From: Sulfurospirillum oryzae
GTDB taxonomy: Bacteria; Campylobacterota; Campylobacteria; Campylobacterales; Sulfurospirillaceae
Reading direction: 5' to 3'
Length of the DNA: 64,000 nucleotides
NCBI RefSeq assembly: GCF_025770725.1
Contig: NZ_JANZKZ010000004.1
Span: 1-64,000, forward strand
The translations under genes and the position numbers were made by a program. The notes beneath the pieces were generated by a model. It worked only from the letters and a program-made list of their open reading frames with translations, had not been told where the DNA came from and made no database searches. Positions 9,301 through 18,200 of the stretch are shown here, one piece after another (the stretch's first letter is position 1; each line of letters opens with the position of its first letter).

Positions 9301-9625
9301 AATGCATAAAAAAATAGATGATGCATTTGATAATGATGTCCGAGATTTGAAGCGAAAGATTAAATCATTTGCTCAACATATCCTTTCAAAACTTGATATT
9401 ATTGAATTAATGAATGAACGACAGGTAGATGTTAAAAAACTAACAGTCTCTGCTCTCAATAGTGAAAATAATATGGTGGTTTCTGTGGATAATAAAAAGA
9501 TATTAGAGCTAAGCCAGCACGCAGAAAATATTTTATACAATTTCCCACATAATCTATCAAAAGATGAAAAGCTTTATTTAATTGCATTACTCGCAGAAGA
9601 AGCTTCAAAGGAAAATAATGAATAG
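6371..9625 (+). CDS. sspC: Large P-loop ATPase, SspC-type
   Basis: The protein is 1084 residues. Walker A is GPFGSGKSS (K60) and Walker B is IFIDELGK (D171, E172). The rest is a long alpha-helical protein without another recognisable catalytic motif. Its position between a DUF4007 gene and a PP-loop sulfurtransferase gene identifies it as the ATPase of an Ssp phosphorothioation module. It also resembles the BREX ATPase BrxC in size and Walker placement, but no pglX, pglZ or brxL is nearby. The GTG start overlaps the sspB stop (GTGA) and has an AGGAAG ribosome site at 6361-6366. Confidence 0.75.
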   Translation: MKYSEIFNIASNFRRSTNILYDTNCDSYILSTSSVEALRRIFIGSASSSIAITGPFGSGKSSLLLFLEALLSKKTEHAVCIQKLHNKEPEIYKHYQDLVGTHVKGFLTIKLIGEHLSFKKIFIAALYAKKELKATHQFIKTNEEISFLSLLEIFNDEVIKLGYSGISIFIDELGKIIEYASEKYLDSDIHALQDLAEFANKHKNYRLVVALHKSFKDYVQNTSSISFTEWDKIQGRFENIVFQDDFYELMHIFEEAITVTNNAAITSIQAHVLKLFKDYKKHVSHKSIPVNEVSLQKLAPLHPFTALALFHIFSKYFQNQRSVFSFLSAQEPYSFQNFISEEQTESSLYTLPMLFDYINYLLNAYRVNMIDQESWNLANEYLDSANILTNTQKNIIKSIALVSAFKLEHLIQLDDYSLPLALPGSQNVQESIHALLDKGLILHKLATNAYALIEETSIDINTDLAAIIKGQIKTDFEAEINKLIHEDKVLAKRFYINTGTAKFFTKKFIETDLTKSLTDTFELIYVSTDVSENQLIEASKKNPTSIYIPLPLTRQLKSIIEQSIAIETMLKRKDVQSNQLVRKILHNMLHTNKNEIDKILEIKEQMYFSGRVHPFTSELLQKSISDILEKAYINMPVIINDLVNTINRELSVPPGVKMLFKHMLECENDADLGIDKTPPEKAIYLSVMKRSGLHLFNVKNQKWEFFNPDQCNFAPSWQMLMNQMKKSQTLSVVTLINTLTESPFGLNDDAAKFVVFLFLIVNESRIHFFRENTYQFDFDIDQVMDIWKNTKLYTVRWYELSKDEEAIFAQYICIFDQYFDASYSRQNIKFVFQKLFTKLNMLPKYCHQTQKLSDNAIKLRSSILSSKEPHVLFFELFPKAIGFDSLTSANVGEFTDSFKQAFNEIVFSYKSMVLELEQTMVSVFNFASKHYPFENELDHILEKYLKQNDDKNINDISRISKSANDLVSFLNGISLVLMHKKIDDAFDNDVRDLKRKIKSFAQHILSKLDIIELMNERQVDVKKLTVSALNSENNMVVSVDNKKILELSQHAENILYNFPHNLSKDEKLYLIALLAEEASKENNE

Positions 9626-10463
9626 GATTCGGCATATTCTGTCTATATCAGGAGGAAAAGATAGTGCAGCGTTAGCATTTCATCTAAGAGACACTCGCCC
9701 TAATATTGAATTTGAATATGTTTTTTTTGATACAGGAGAAGAACTTCCTGAAACCTATGCTTATCTTGAAAAATTAGAACGTGCATTAGGTATTACAGTA
9801 AAAAAAATTTATCCAAAAAAAAGTTTTAGTGACCTTTTAAAACAATACAATGGATTTTTACCATCACCAACAGAGCGATGGTGTACACGTAATTTAAAAC
9901 TAGAAGCATTAATTGACTATGTCAAAGAAGGTACAATCTATAATTATATAGGTATTCGAGCAGATGAGAATCGAACTGGACTTGTGCCCCATCGAGAAAA
10001 TTTTTATACGGTCACACCATTTGTTGAAGATGGAATAACATTAAATGACGTCAAACGTATTCTTCATGAAAATGGTGTAGGATTACCTGAGTATTATACA
10101 CCTGAATATGATAAAAAATTTGATATTTCCTATAATCGAACACGTTCTGGTTGTTATTTTTGTTTCTTTATGCGCCAAATTGAATGGGTATGGTTACTTG
10201 AAAAACATCCTGAAAAATATTGGGATGCTGCTAATTTTGAAAAAAATGGATACACATGGATTCGAGACATGTCTCTTGAAGAATTTGCAAAACCAGAAAA
10301 TATAGATCGAGTTAAAGAGTCATATAAAAAATATGAAGAATATAAAAAAAGCCACAAGATAAAAAATGGCACCATGATGGAAGAGATGGCATTCTTAGCA
10401 CGTCATGATAAAGATTTAGATGATTTTGAAAATGATCAATTTTGTAGCATGTGCGCGCTCTAG
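9618..10463 (+). CDS. sspD: PAPS-reductase-like ATP pyrophosphatase, SspD/DndC type
   Basis: This 281-residue protein has a PP-loop SISGGKDSAAL at residues 8-18, the ATP-pyrophosphatase signature shared by PAPS reductases, DndC and SspD. Cysteines in ERWCTR (about residue 90), SGCYFCFF (about 177-180) and the C-terminal CSMC are placed like the four ligands of a DndC-type iron-sulfur cluster. The expected role is to activate the DNA phosphate with ATP and deliver sulfur to the backbone. The frame is open from 9582, but the ATG at 9618 follows AAAGGA (9607-9612) and overlaps the sspC stop by eight bases. No cysteine desulfurase lies nearby, so the sulfur donor must come from elsewhere in the cell. 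Confidence 0.85.
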   Translation: MNRIRHILSISGGKDSAALAFHLRDTRPNIEFEYVFFDTGEELPETYAYLEKLERALGITVKKIYPKKSFSDLLKQYNGFLPSPTERWCTRNLKLEALIDYVKEGTIYNYIGIRADENRTGLVPHRENFYTVTPFVEDGITLNDVKRILHENGVGLPEYYTPEYDKKFDISYNRTRSGCYFCFFMRQIEWVWLLEKHPEKYWDAANFEKNGYTWIRDMSLEEFAKPENIDRVKESYKKYEEYKKSHKIKNGTMMEEMAFLARHDKDLDDFENDQFCSMCAL

Positions 10464-10474
10464 AAAGTAGTAAA

Positions 10475-11950
10475 ATGTCTATTGAAAGACTTAAAGAACT
10501 TGCAATTTCTTTGAAATTAGATTGCCAAGAAAAAGAAAGCGGCATTACTCAGTTTTGGATTCAGGCAGGTTATTCTTTTATTGAATTAAAACATCTTTAT
10601 AGTTATTTAGATAGTCTGTACGATATTTCCGATGATAGAGAATTTATCAATAAAAATGAATATTGTATCAGTCTCAAATATATTTTTAGATCATGGCATG
10701 CTAAAGGTAATAGAACTGATTTGAATGTAATTTCATCGATTATTACTTGTGTTTTTTTAAGAGTATGGCTTAACTCTTCATTTCATATGACTGAAATATC
10801 ACATCCAGTTATTGAAGATGAGTTATATGGGGTAGAACTCATCCCATCTCAACCTTTTCATTGTGTATTGAATATAGAGAATAAGACTCATTTCAAGTTT
10901 CTCGAAAATCTTATAGTTAATTTTTTTATCTTGAATCAATCATTTTATTTTTTTACAGGATGTTTATTAAATATTAGCGATGAAATTAGTTATTCAAATG
11001 AAATATTAGATGAGTGGTTAAAATTAATTAATAAAAATAAGAATATTTTTTATTCATGTAATTCAAGGACTAATCCTAAATGGCTCTTTTATAAGGATGG
11101 CAAATATTCAATTATCAAAAGTAAAGAGTTGGTAACATCTTTGCAAATCATTCTCAAAGAATATAATATTGTGATTATCGAAGGAATCAATGGCTTACTA
11201 TTTGTTGGAGATAATATTAATAATATTATCTATCATAAAGAGTACAAAAAAGCTTTGAGTTTACTTCACCGACTAGAAGAAAAACATGAGCATTCAACAA
11301 TTGTAGCGTTAGACAATTTTTCCATACTCCTTGGGATTGAAAACATTGTTATCTTTAAAAATGATGGTTCATTAAAAAACTTCCTCGAAGAAAAAGAGTT
11401 ACTGAAGGAACGACATAATAATGAAACCAAACTACTCTTTAGTGAATATGAAATTTCTATCAAAATCGATTCTCAAGAAGACACAGAAGAATTTGAAAAT
11501 TTAATTCTTGATCTGCTAAAAAAGGAAAAATACATTTATTGGGCCAGGAAAGTTTCTCCTACAAATCAGCCAGACAATGGACGAGATATATTATGTAAAT
11601 TCAATCCTATTTATAACAGTGAACATTTTATACAGGATAGTCCTACATTAAAATATGAAAAGATGATAGTTCAATGTAAAACCATTTTCAGAAAAAGTAA
11701 AAAACAGAGTATAGGTAAAACAGATGTAGATGTTGCTGATACAATTTTTGAATATAAACCTAAAGGATATATGTTAGTCACGAATACGCAAATAACAGCA
11801 CGATTAACAGAATACTTAGAAACTATAGCTACAAGAGAAGGTATATATATCGACTGGTGGAATAAAGAAGATATTGAAGAACGAATAATGCAATATCCTG
11901 AATTAATACAAAAATATAATAACATTCTTATTGGAAAGAGGAGGTTATAG
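10475..11950 (+). CDS. Protein with C-terminal Mrr-like restriction endonuclease domain
   Basis: The protein is 491 residues from the ATG at 10475; a GTG at 10451 would add eight residues and overlap sspD. The first 330 residues match nothing I recognise. The C-terminal part has the PD-(D/E)XK pattern of Mrr-family nucleases: Glu in a helix ending LDLL (about 350), D371 in NGRDI, then VQCK with Q400 and K402, followed by a TNTQIT segment and helices. It lies between the modification genes (sspBCD) and the dptFGH-like genes, 11 bases after sspD and directly against dptF. It probably supplies or regulates DNA cleavage in this defence system; whether it cuts unmodified or modified DNA cannot be told from sequence. 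Confidence 0.75.
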   Translation: MSIERLKELAISLKLDCQEKESGITQFWIQAGYSFIELKHLYSYLDSLYDISDDREFINKNEYCISLKYIFRSWHAKGNRTDLNVISSIITCVFLRVWLNSSFHMTEISHPVIEDELYGVELIPSQPFHCVLNIENKTHFKFLENLIVNFFILNQSFYFFTGCLLNISDEISYSNEILDEWLKLINKNKNIFYSCNSRTNPKWLFYKDGKYSIIKSKELVTSLQIILKEYNIVIIEGINGLLFVGDNINNIIYHKEYKKALSLLHRLEEKHEHSTIVALDNFSILLGIENIVIFKNDGSLKNFLEEKELLKERHNNETKLLFSEYEISIKIDSQEDTEEFENLILDLLKKEKYIYWARKVSPTNQPDNGRDILCKFNPIYNSEHFIQDSPTLKYEKMIVQCKTIFRKSKKQSIGKTDVDVADTIFEYKPKGYMLVTNTQITARLTEYLETIATREGIYIDWWNKEDIEERIMQYPELIQKYNNILIGKRRL

Positions 11951-13759
11951 GTGGGATTAGCTCATTTTTTTAGACTTTTAGCAGCTTATGCGCCAACCTC
12001 TCAAAATAAAGCTGCCTACGATGAACATGTCTCAAAATATGCAAAACGTTTAGGTGTTGAAGAAATTAACATTGATAATGGTCTTTTTCCCAAACTCTTC
12101 CAAACATTTGCTATTCAGCCATGCTCAATCATCCTTTCTGGCTCTGCAGGAGATGGGAAAACCTATCTGTTGAGAAAACTTTTTGAACAAATTAGTGGTA
12201 ATATGGACACTTGGGGGAATACTTACATTCCAGAAGCTGTCTATAATGAGTACAGCATTAAATTCATCAAAGATTTTACAGAGATTGAAAAAGAAGACAA
12301 GCAAGTAGTCCTTGAAGGGCTTTATCACTCGATATTGGGGAATTCTAAACAGCTTTATATTATTGCTGCAAATGATGGAATATTAACAGATACGTTGCGT
12401 GAAGCTATTCATGTTGAGAATGTTCAGCATTTTGGAGAGCTTTTAACACTAATCGAAAAACATATTGATGAAACGCATACTCTCGATGGGAATTTAATTC
12501 TGCTTGATCTTAGCCAAACATCTTCAGCAAAGAACTTTAAACTACTGCTCAACGCAATTTTGGATATGGCCGATCGCTATGAATGCAATTGCCCAAGCCT
12601 ATCTAATCCAGCAATCTTTTGTCCCATTCATGCGAATATTGCATTACTCAAAAAAGAACATATTCAAAAGCAGCTACTGACCATTATTCGAAGCTGTGAT
12701 CTCAACTATAATCACATCACATTACGTAAGCTCTTTATGCTCATTGCTAACATGATCCTTGGATACAAGGGTGAACAACGGGTGTTTTTAAGTTGCGAAG
12801 AAGCAATTGTACACTATGCAGAGCAATCTAATAGAGTTGATGCTTCCTTTTACAACAACATCTTTGGTGATAATCTTTCCCGAAGTAAGCAAGAAAAAAG
12901 CCCTTTCAAAGAGCTACTTGAGCTTCGCATAGGTTACGAAACAACCAATAATATCGATAATTTTATTCTGTATGGAGACATTCAAGCTCCTGAGTTGCAT
13001 ACACAAAGATTGACAAATCCATTTTTTGATTTCAACATATTTAATACGATCAAAGATAAGTACCTTGAAGAGGGAGATAATACAAAAATCCACGAATATC
13101 TTCTCTTTTTACGCCGACATCTTTTTTTCAACTTTGATGAAAAAATTCTCTGGAATGGTGTGACTATCAATGTTAATGAGCTTATGACCTATAAGTATGC
13201 CGAAGAGTTTTATATTAGTGTTATCACGCCACTTAAAAAAAAACAAAGCGTTTCAAAGCACATTATTAAAGAACTCGCTCTCGGGTTAAATCGAATTTTC
13301 CTAGGCGAACTTTTAAGTAGAGAAGGGAGTGATCGGCTTTATATTGGCTCATCATTGACAAGTGCTATGTCAAAGCTCTCATCCGAAGTCATTGCTCGTA
13401 TAGAGTTTAACCAGCGGCATTTGAACCAGGGGCTTCATCTGAATATTGTCGAGGGGTTTGATGAAGAGTATTGCACAGTTAATCTAGAAATAGAATTTGC
13501 TGGAGAACGCATCGCATCTCTAGATCTTGACCTACATATGTTTGAATTTTTACGACGTATAGCAGATGGAATCCTTCCCACAAGTTTCTCTGCAGAGTAC
13601 TATGAGCGCGTGTTGACATTTAAATCACAATTGGTGAACTATATGCTGCAGACACAAGAGCCAGACAATATTTTTAACCTCTTTATGCTCAATGACACTG
13701 AGGGAACATTGCAGTTTAATGAAATTCAAGTGGAGGGTGTCTATGTTCGAGAAAGCTAA
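11951..13759 (+). CDS. dptF: DptF/DndF-like ATPase of phosphorothioation-dependent restriction
   Basis: The 602-residue protein carries Walker A SGSAGDGKTY (K70), a form seen in DptF proteins. A Cys-containing region CNCPSL...FCPIH (about 214-226) may bind metal. In Dnd systems DptF acts with DptG and DptH to restrict DNA that lacks backbone sulfur. A GTG start at 11951 is supported by AGGAGG at 11939-11944, six bases upstream, and by the preceding stop directly before it. The gene overlaps dptG by 17 bases. The family call rests on the P-loop form, size and order (ATPase, middle protein, giant FtsK-like protein); an SspF-type assignment is an alternative. Confidence 0.72.
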   Translation: MGLAHFFRLLAAYAPTSQNKAAYDEHVSKYAKRLGVEEINIDNGLFPKLFQTFAIQPCSIILSGSAGDGKTYLLRKLFEQISGNMDTWGNTYIPEAVYNEYSIKFIKDFTEIEKEDKQVVLEGLYHSILGNSKQLYIIAANDGILTDTLREAIHVENVQHFGELLTLIEKHIDETHTLDGNLILLDLSQTSSAKNFKLLLNAILDMADRYECNCPSLSNPAIFCPIHANIALLKKEHIQKQLLTIIRSCDLNYNHITLRKLFMLIANMILGYKGEQRVFLSCEEAIVHYAEQSNRVDASFYNNIFGDNLSRSKQEKSPFKELLELRIGYETTNNIDNFILYGDIQAPELHTQRLTNPFFDFNIFNTIKDKYLEEGDNTKIHEYLLFLRRHLFFNFDEKILWNGVTINVNELMTYKYAEEFYISVITPLKKKQSVSKHIIKELALGLNRIFLGELLSREGSDRLYIGSSLTSAMSKLSSEVIARIEFNQRHLNQGLHLNIVEGFDEEYCTVNLEIEFAGERIASLDLDLHMFEFLRRIADGILPTSFSAEYYERVLTFKSQLVNYMLQTQEPDNIFNLFMLNDTEGTLQFNEIQVEGVYVRES

Positions 13760-15266
13760 ATACTTAAAGTCATACGGCATCAAAACACCTTTTCTGCAAG
13801 AGTTAATATGGTTTCATCGCATTAACGACGACCAAGACAAAGAACTGCTTACCTTGGAATTTTTAAATGTGTGCGCTAATCATGCCAAAGAAGGCAGGCT
13901 ATTTGATAAAGAGCTTACTACCGTCAATTACCGTAAAGATATTCAGCTTAGAACGATTCTTTACAATTTTCCTGAACTCGAAAGTATTCACAAAACCCCA
14001 GGAGATGATGCTATCAAATGGGAACACATCATATCCTGCTTACAGAATAAACTTGAGAAGCCGTTTGATTATAGTTATTTACGCAAACGATTTGATTCAA
14101 TCGAAACATTTGTTTTCTCCGTATTGTTACTTCGTAAAGCGTCGTTAGGCATTAGCACATCAAGACGATGGACAAGTAAATTCCTTTTTCCCTTCTCTTT
14201 CGATACCTTATTTGTAGATATTGATAACCGTAAAGAGACTTTTTCTATGGATCGGCGTTTCTTCTCAAGAGGTGGAGAAGTGTTATACCTTATGGTGAGT
14301 AGAGGCAAAAATATTGATGAGTTAAAAACTTATATGAAACGTATTTTTGAAAACCCTTCACAAAACAAGCGATGGAATGCACTTACAACAGCTTTTAGAA
14401 GTGAAGAAGAAACCGTTAAAGAGCCTGTAAGGTTAGGCTTTTTACAGCTTAACTCTCATGAGATATACGATCAACTTGTGGATGATTTGATTACATTATT
14501 CAAGTCAAATATTCCAAATAACGATCTTTTCTACCATTTCGCATCTATCGCATCATTTTACATGGTACATTTTATTTTGACCGTTGCCGCACAGAACCTC
14601 AAAAGCAGTCTGATTCAAAATGAAATCCATAAAGTTGTTTATCCTATAGAATTACTCGCCCCTAGAAGCGATCATGTTCGTCGAGCATCACGTCAAATCT
14701 ATAAAATCAATGAAGAGCTACCCTTAAAAATCTTAGAACTTGTACTCACCAATTATTTCCAAGAGATAGCCAATGTCGATGACAAAGATATCCTTCTGAA
14801 AATGCTTGATAATGATCTCAACTATGTAAACGAAGACAATCAATATACCGCTGATATTAACCTCGATGAACTCTTTAAACATATCTGGAACACTATTTCC
14901 CAAAAAGCCAAAAATGATCTTTTGCCAATTCATCGTGTACTTTTAAAAGGTGCAGGACTTGCAAGTGCTAAAAAGACTAACAGCTATCGTTATCTTGCGA
15001 ATGATGAATGGTTGAAAACTCTGGTGCTCATTAATGTTTCGGAACGCATTCCATTTCATCAGTTTATTGATATTCTTTATGAGAAATATGGGTTCATTAT
15101 CTCAAACAAGCACTCTTCACTTCTTATCGAAGCATATTCAGACAATGACTTCAAAAAAAATGAATTAAGACTTTTCGAACGCCTTCGCGCTCTTGGGTTA
15201 CTCGAAAGTAAATCGGATGGATATGCTTATGTCTTAAACCGCCATGGAAGGAATCTGTCAGAATGA
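13743..15266 (+). CDS. dptG: DptG/DndG-like restriction protein
   Basis: This is a 507-residue protein without a catalytic motif that I recognise. It is rich in helices and ends in what looks like a winged-helix region (about 435-500). The ATG at 13743 has GGAGGG at 13732-13737 five bases upstream and overlaps the dptF end; an earlier in-frame ATG at 13692 lies inside dptF without a ribosome site. It overlaps dptH by four bases (ATGA). Its position between a DptF-like and a DptH-like gene is the main reason for the name. It would be the middle component of the restriction complex. Confidence 0.62.
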   Translation: MFEKAKYLKSYGIKTPFLQELIWFHRINDDQDKELLTLEFLNVCANHAKEGRLFDKELTTVNYRKDIQLRTILYNFPELESIHKTPGDDAIKWEHIISCLQNKLEKPFDYSYLRKRFDSIETFVFSVLLLRKASLGISTSRRWTSKFLFPFSFDTLFVDIDNRKETFSMDRRFFSRGGEVLYLMVSRGKNIDELKTYMKRIFENPSQNKRWNALTTAFRSEEETVKEPVRLGFLQLNSHEIYDQLVDDLITLFKSNIPNNDLFYHFASIASFYMVHFILTVAAQNLKSSLIQNEIHKVVYPIELLAPRSDHVRRASRQIYKINEELPLKILELVLTNYFQEIANVDDKDILLKMLDNDLNYVNEDNQYTADINLDELFKHIWNTISQKAKNDLLPIHRVLLKGAGLASAKKTNSYRYLANDEWLKTLVLINVSERIPFHQFIDILYEKYGFIISNKHSSLLIEAYSDNDFKKNELRLFERLRALGLLESKSDGYAYVLNRHGRNLSE

Positions 15267-18200
15267 ATCTCATAGCTAAATATATCTCCGAAAAAATTCT
15301 ATCAGAAAGCTATTCTTCTACAGATGAACAAACGAGAGGGATGTTTCGTCTTTCTCTTTATGCTAAACATGTTATTGAGGATATTCTAAATTATTATCAT
15401 GTAAATCATAACAATCATATTCTATTTTTGCTTGATAATGAATTTGGATTTACCCATCAACACAATTTTGCTATCCATGTTAATCGTGATGTTATGGCGC
15501 AATATCGAAATGAAAATCTCAAAGAACATCAAATTAATCTTGAAAAGATTAGATATCTCGTGTTCGTACCTTTTGAAGATGTTGATACTCTTCTCGACAT
15601 TGATACAATCACACCTGATGATATTGCTAGAAATTTTGAATCTATCATTTCGGCCATTGATCTACCTTTCCTGGATCGCCATAGCAAAATAAAACTCCAA
15701 AAAGTTGCTAAAGTATTTTTAAAAGAGGTTGATGAACTTGATCCATTTCAAATGGAGAGTTTTACACAAACTACTCTTTGTCATTTAAATAATGGCAATC
15801 CTATAGAAGATGCGATGGGACTTTCACTCAATATTTTGAATGCATTTAAGTGTCACAAATTTTTTGTAAGTCTCAAAAAAAATGACTCTGTGCAAGAAGT
15901 TAAAAAGCTTGCGCAATCTTTTAAAACGTTATCTGCTGGATTAGCTAAACGTGTTGGCAATAAAACACTTGATACAGAAATATTGCTCAGCAAAAGAGAT
16001 GAAAACCGTGAAGAGTTTGATCATCTTAAGGTGCTAGATGCAGCAAAGTATGAACTCATAAATAAATTTATTGTAGCAGATTACAAAGAACTGTTACATC
16101 GAAAAGCTGAGTTTAGCCAGCTTGACTGGCAAGAAGATTATGTTTATCGCCTTTTTGAAAAAACTCTATCAGATACGTCCAAAGCACTAGGCGCTGAAAC
16201 CGTAGATTTGCTTGGGGCACTAGACATTGATTTGCATGAACATGAAAAAAATAGTCTGTTCCAATATGATGCACTCAAGGCGAGTGAGAGATTAAATCTA
16301 CGCGATATTCTTGAGCCTATTTATAAAAAATATAAAGGCTACATTGAAAGCAATAAAGCATTGCGCAACAAGTGGGATAAATTTCTTTATCCATCGCAAA
16401 CGAAATCAGATCATTTTATATTGGGTTTACTTGACACAATCAAAAAGCTCAAAGCGGATGTAGAAAATATTGATCATATTGAAGTAACGTTAAAGCAGAC
16501 ACAAACTGCTGCAATCGTACGAAACTACACCAAATATGCGATTGATTATCTACATAAACGTTATGCAATTTTAAACAGGGTATCCCAAAAAATACACTTT
16601 GATTTTAAATTTATTATAGATATTGATGAACGTCTTACAAAGCAAAAACTTTCTGCAGAGGATAAAAAATTTCGTAAAGGAAGTCTATCTAGAGCTTCTA
16701 ATGAACTGCATTTTATCGTCTATGCTAAAAATGCTACTGGTGAAACTTTAAAAGAGCGAAAGTTGATTTGGAGCTATGATCCCAATACTCTCTTAAACGG
16801 TTACAAGGAAGACGTAGAAGCTATTCAAGATCATTTAAAAAATAAAAAGCTTTATTCCAATATCGTTTATCGTGCGAGTAGTTCCGAAAAAGGAGAGAAG
16901 AAACCACTTTCGCTCTATGATTTTTCTTCGCTAGAAACCCGAGGCAATGTCTCTGGATACCGTCTTTTTTCAAAGAAAAATGATCTCGGAATTTCTAGCA
17001 AAGACATTGCGTTATCAGCGCAAAAGCTACTTGATAGTGATTCATTTAACCAGTTTCAAACACTTTTTACTGCGTATATGAAGCAGTATGCATGGCTTCT
17101 AAAAGAACTAGATATCCTCTCTACCGTGGAAAAATCAGTCTTTGATTTTAATGGCGTTGAAAAGCTTAGCCAAGCTTACATTGCACTTTGTCATTTCCTT
17201 TATGACAATAGTAATCATGACGTATTTAAGTCTAATGTCATTGAACCTTTTTTGACTCTATTAACCATACGCGTTGGGCAAGAAGATACGGTACTTATTC
17301 CTGCTTATCACCCCTTACGACTCATTTCATATTTTGTTAAGCTCAAATATACCTTTGATTTTGTAGATAACTACATTACATCTGCAGAGACACCACTGAT
17401 CAAAGAAGACTTGTTTTTCAATGATCTTGAGCAAAGTTTTATTACACCTTACTATCCTGAAGTCTTTCGCCTCTTTGATGTTGAGGGTAATGAACAGAGC
17501 ATATTACATATCTCAGAAGCATATGATGACTATACCATCCTAGAGCCTGTTCAAAACTTCTTAAATAGCGGGCAAAGTGCAGATCCTTCTTCTCAGAGTG
17601 CGATATTAAGTAAAGTCATCGAAAACTATTTAGAACTTAACCAGCACAAGCAAAGCAGTTTAAAAGTTCTACTTCACGCCGTTAATAACTATGACTTCCC
17701 TGTGAAGTTTATGAAAAAATTGATGTCTCTTGATTTTACATCCCAAGAAAACAACTTTGAAATCTACCTGAATGATGTTGATGCAACGCATATTCGAAAA
17801 ATGTACCGAGCATTTTTAGTAAATCAAAATAACCAAGATGCGGAAGAAGCACTTGAATACAATGAAGTCTCTTTCTTATCCAATATCAGGCTAAATGCTT
17901 TTGATCAAAGCTTCAAGCAACTAGATACCGTTAATGACCAACTGAATATTGCATTTTTGAATGACTTTGTGTCGTCCAAAGCAAAAATCGAATTTAGAAA
18001 ACAATTACTTGAAAAACCTTATTCACTGTTTGACTTTCACCCTACAATGTGGTCAAAAAGAAAATATATGACGCAACAAGAGAGCAGTGTAGGCAAATAT
18101 CTTGTCTCACCAGCCAAAAGTGAACTGACTAGTTCCTTTTATAATTTGCTCTATCTCACTATGAGTACGCATCGAGATGATTATACAAATAAGGTTCCCA

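Noticed and set aside
6371-9625. BREX ATPase BrxC
   Set aside because: Size and Walker motifs would allow it, but no pglX methylase, pglZ or brxL is nearby, while a DUF4007 gene and a PP-loop gene flank it as in Ssp modules.
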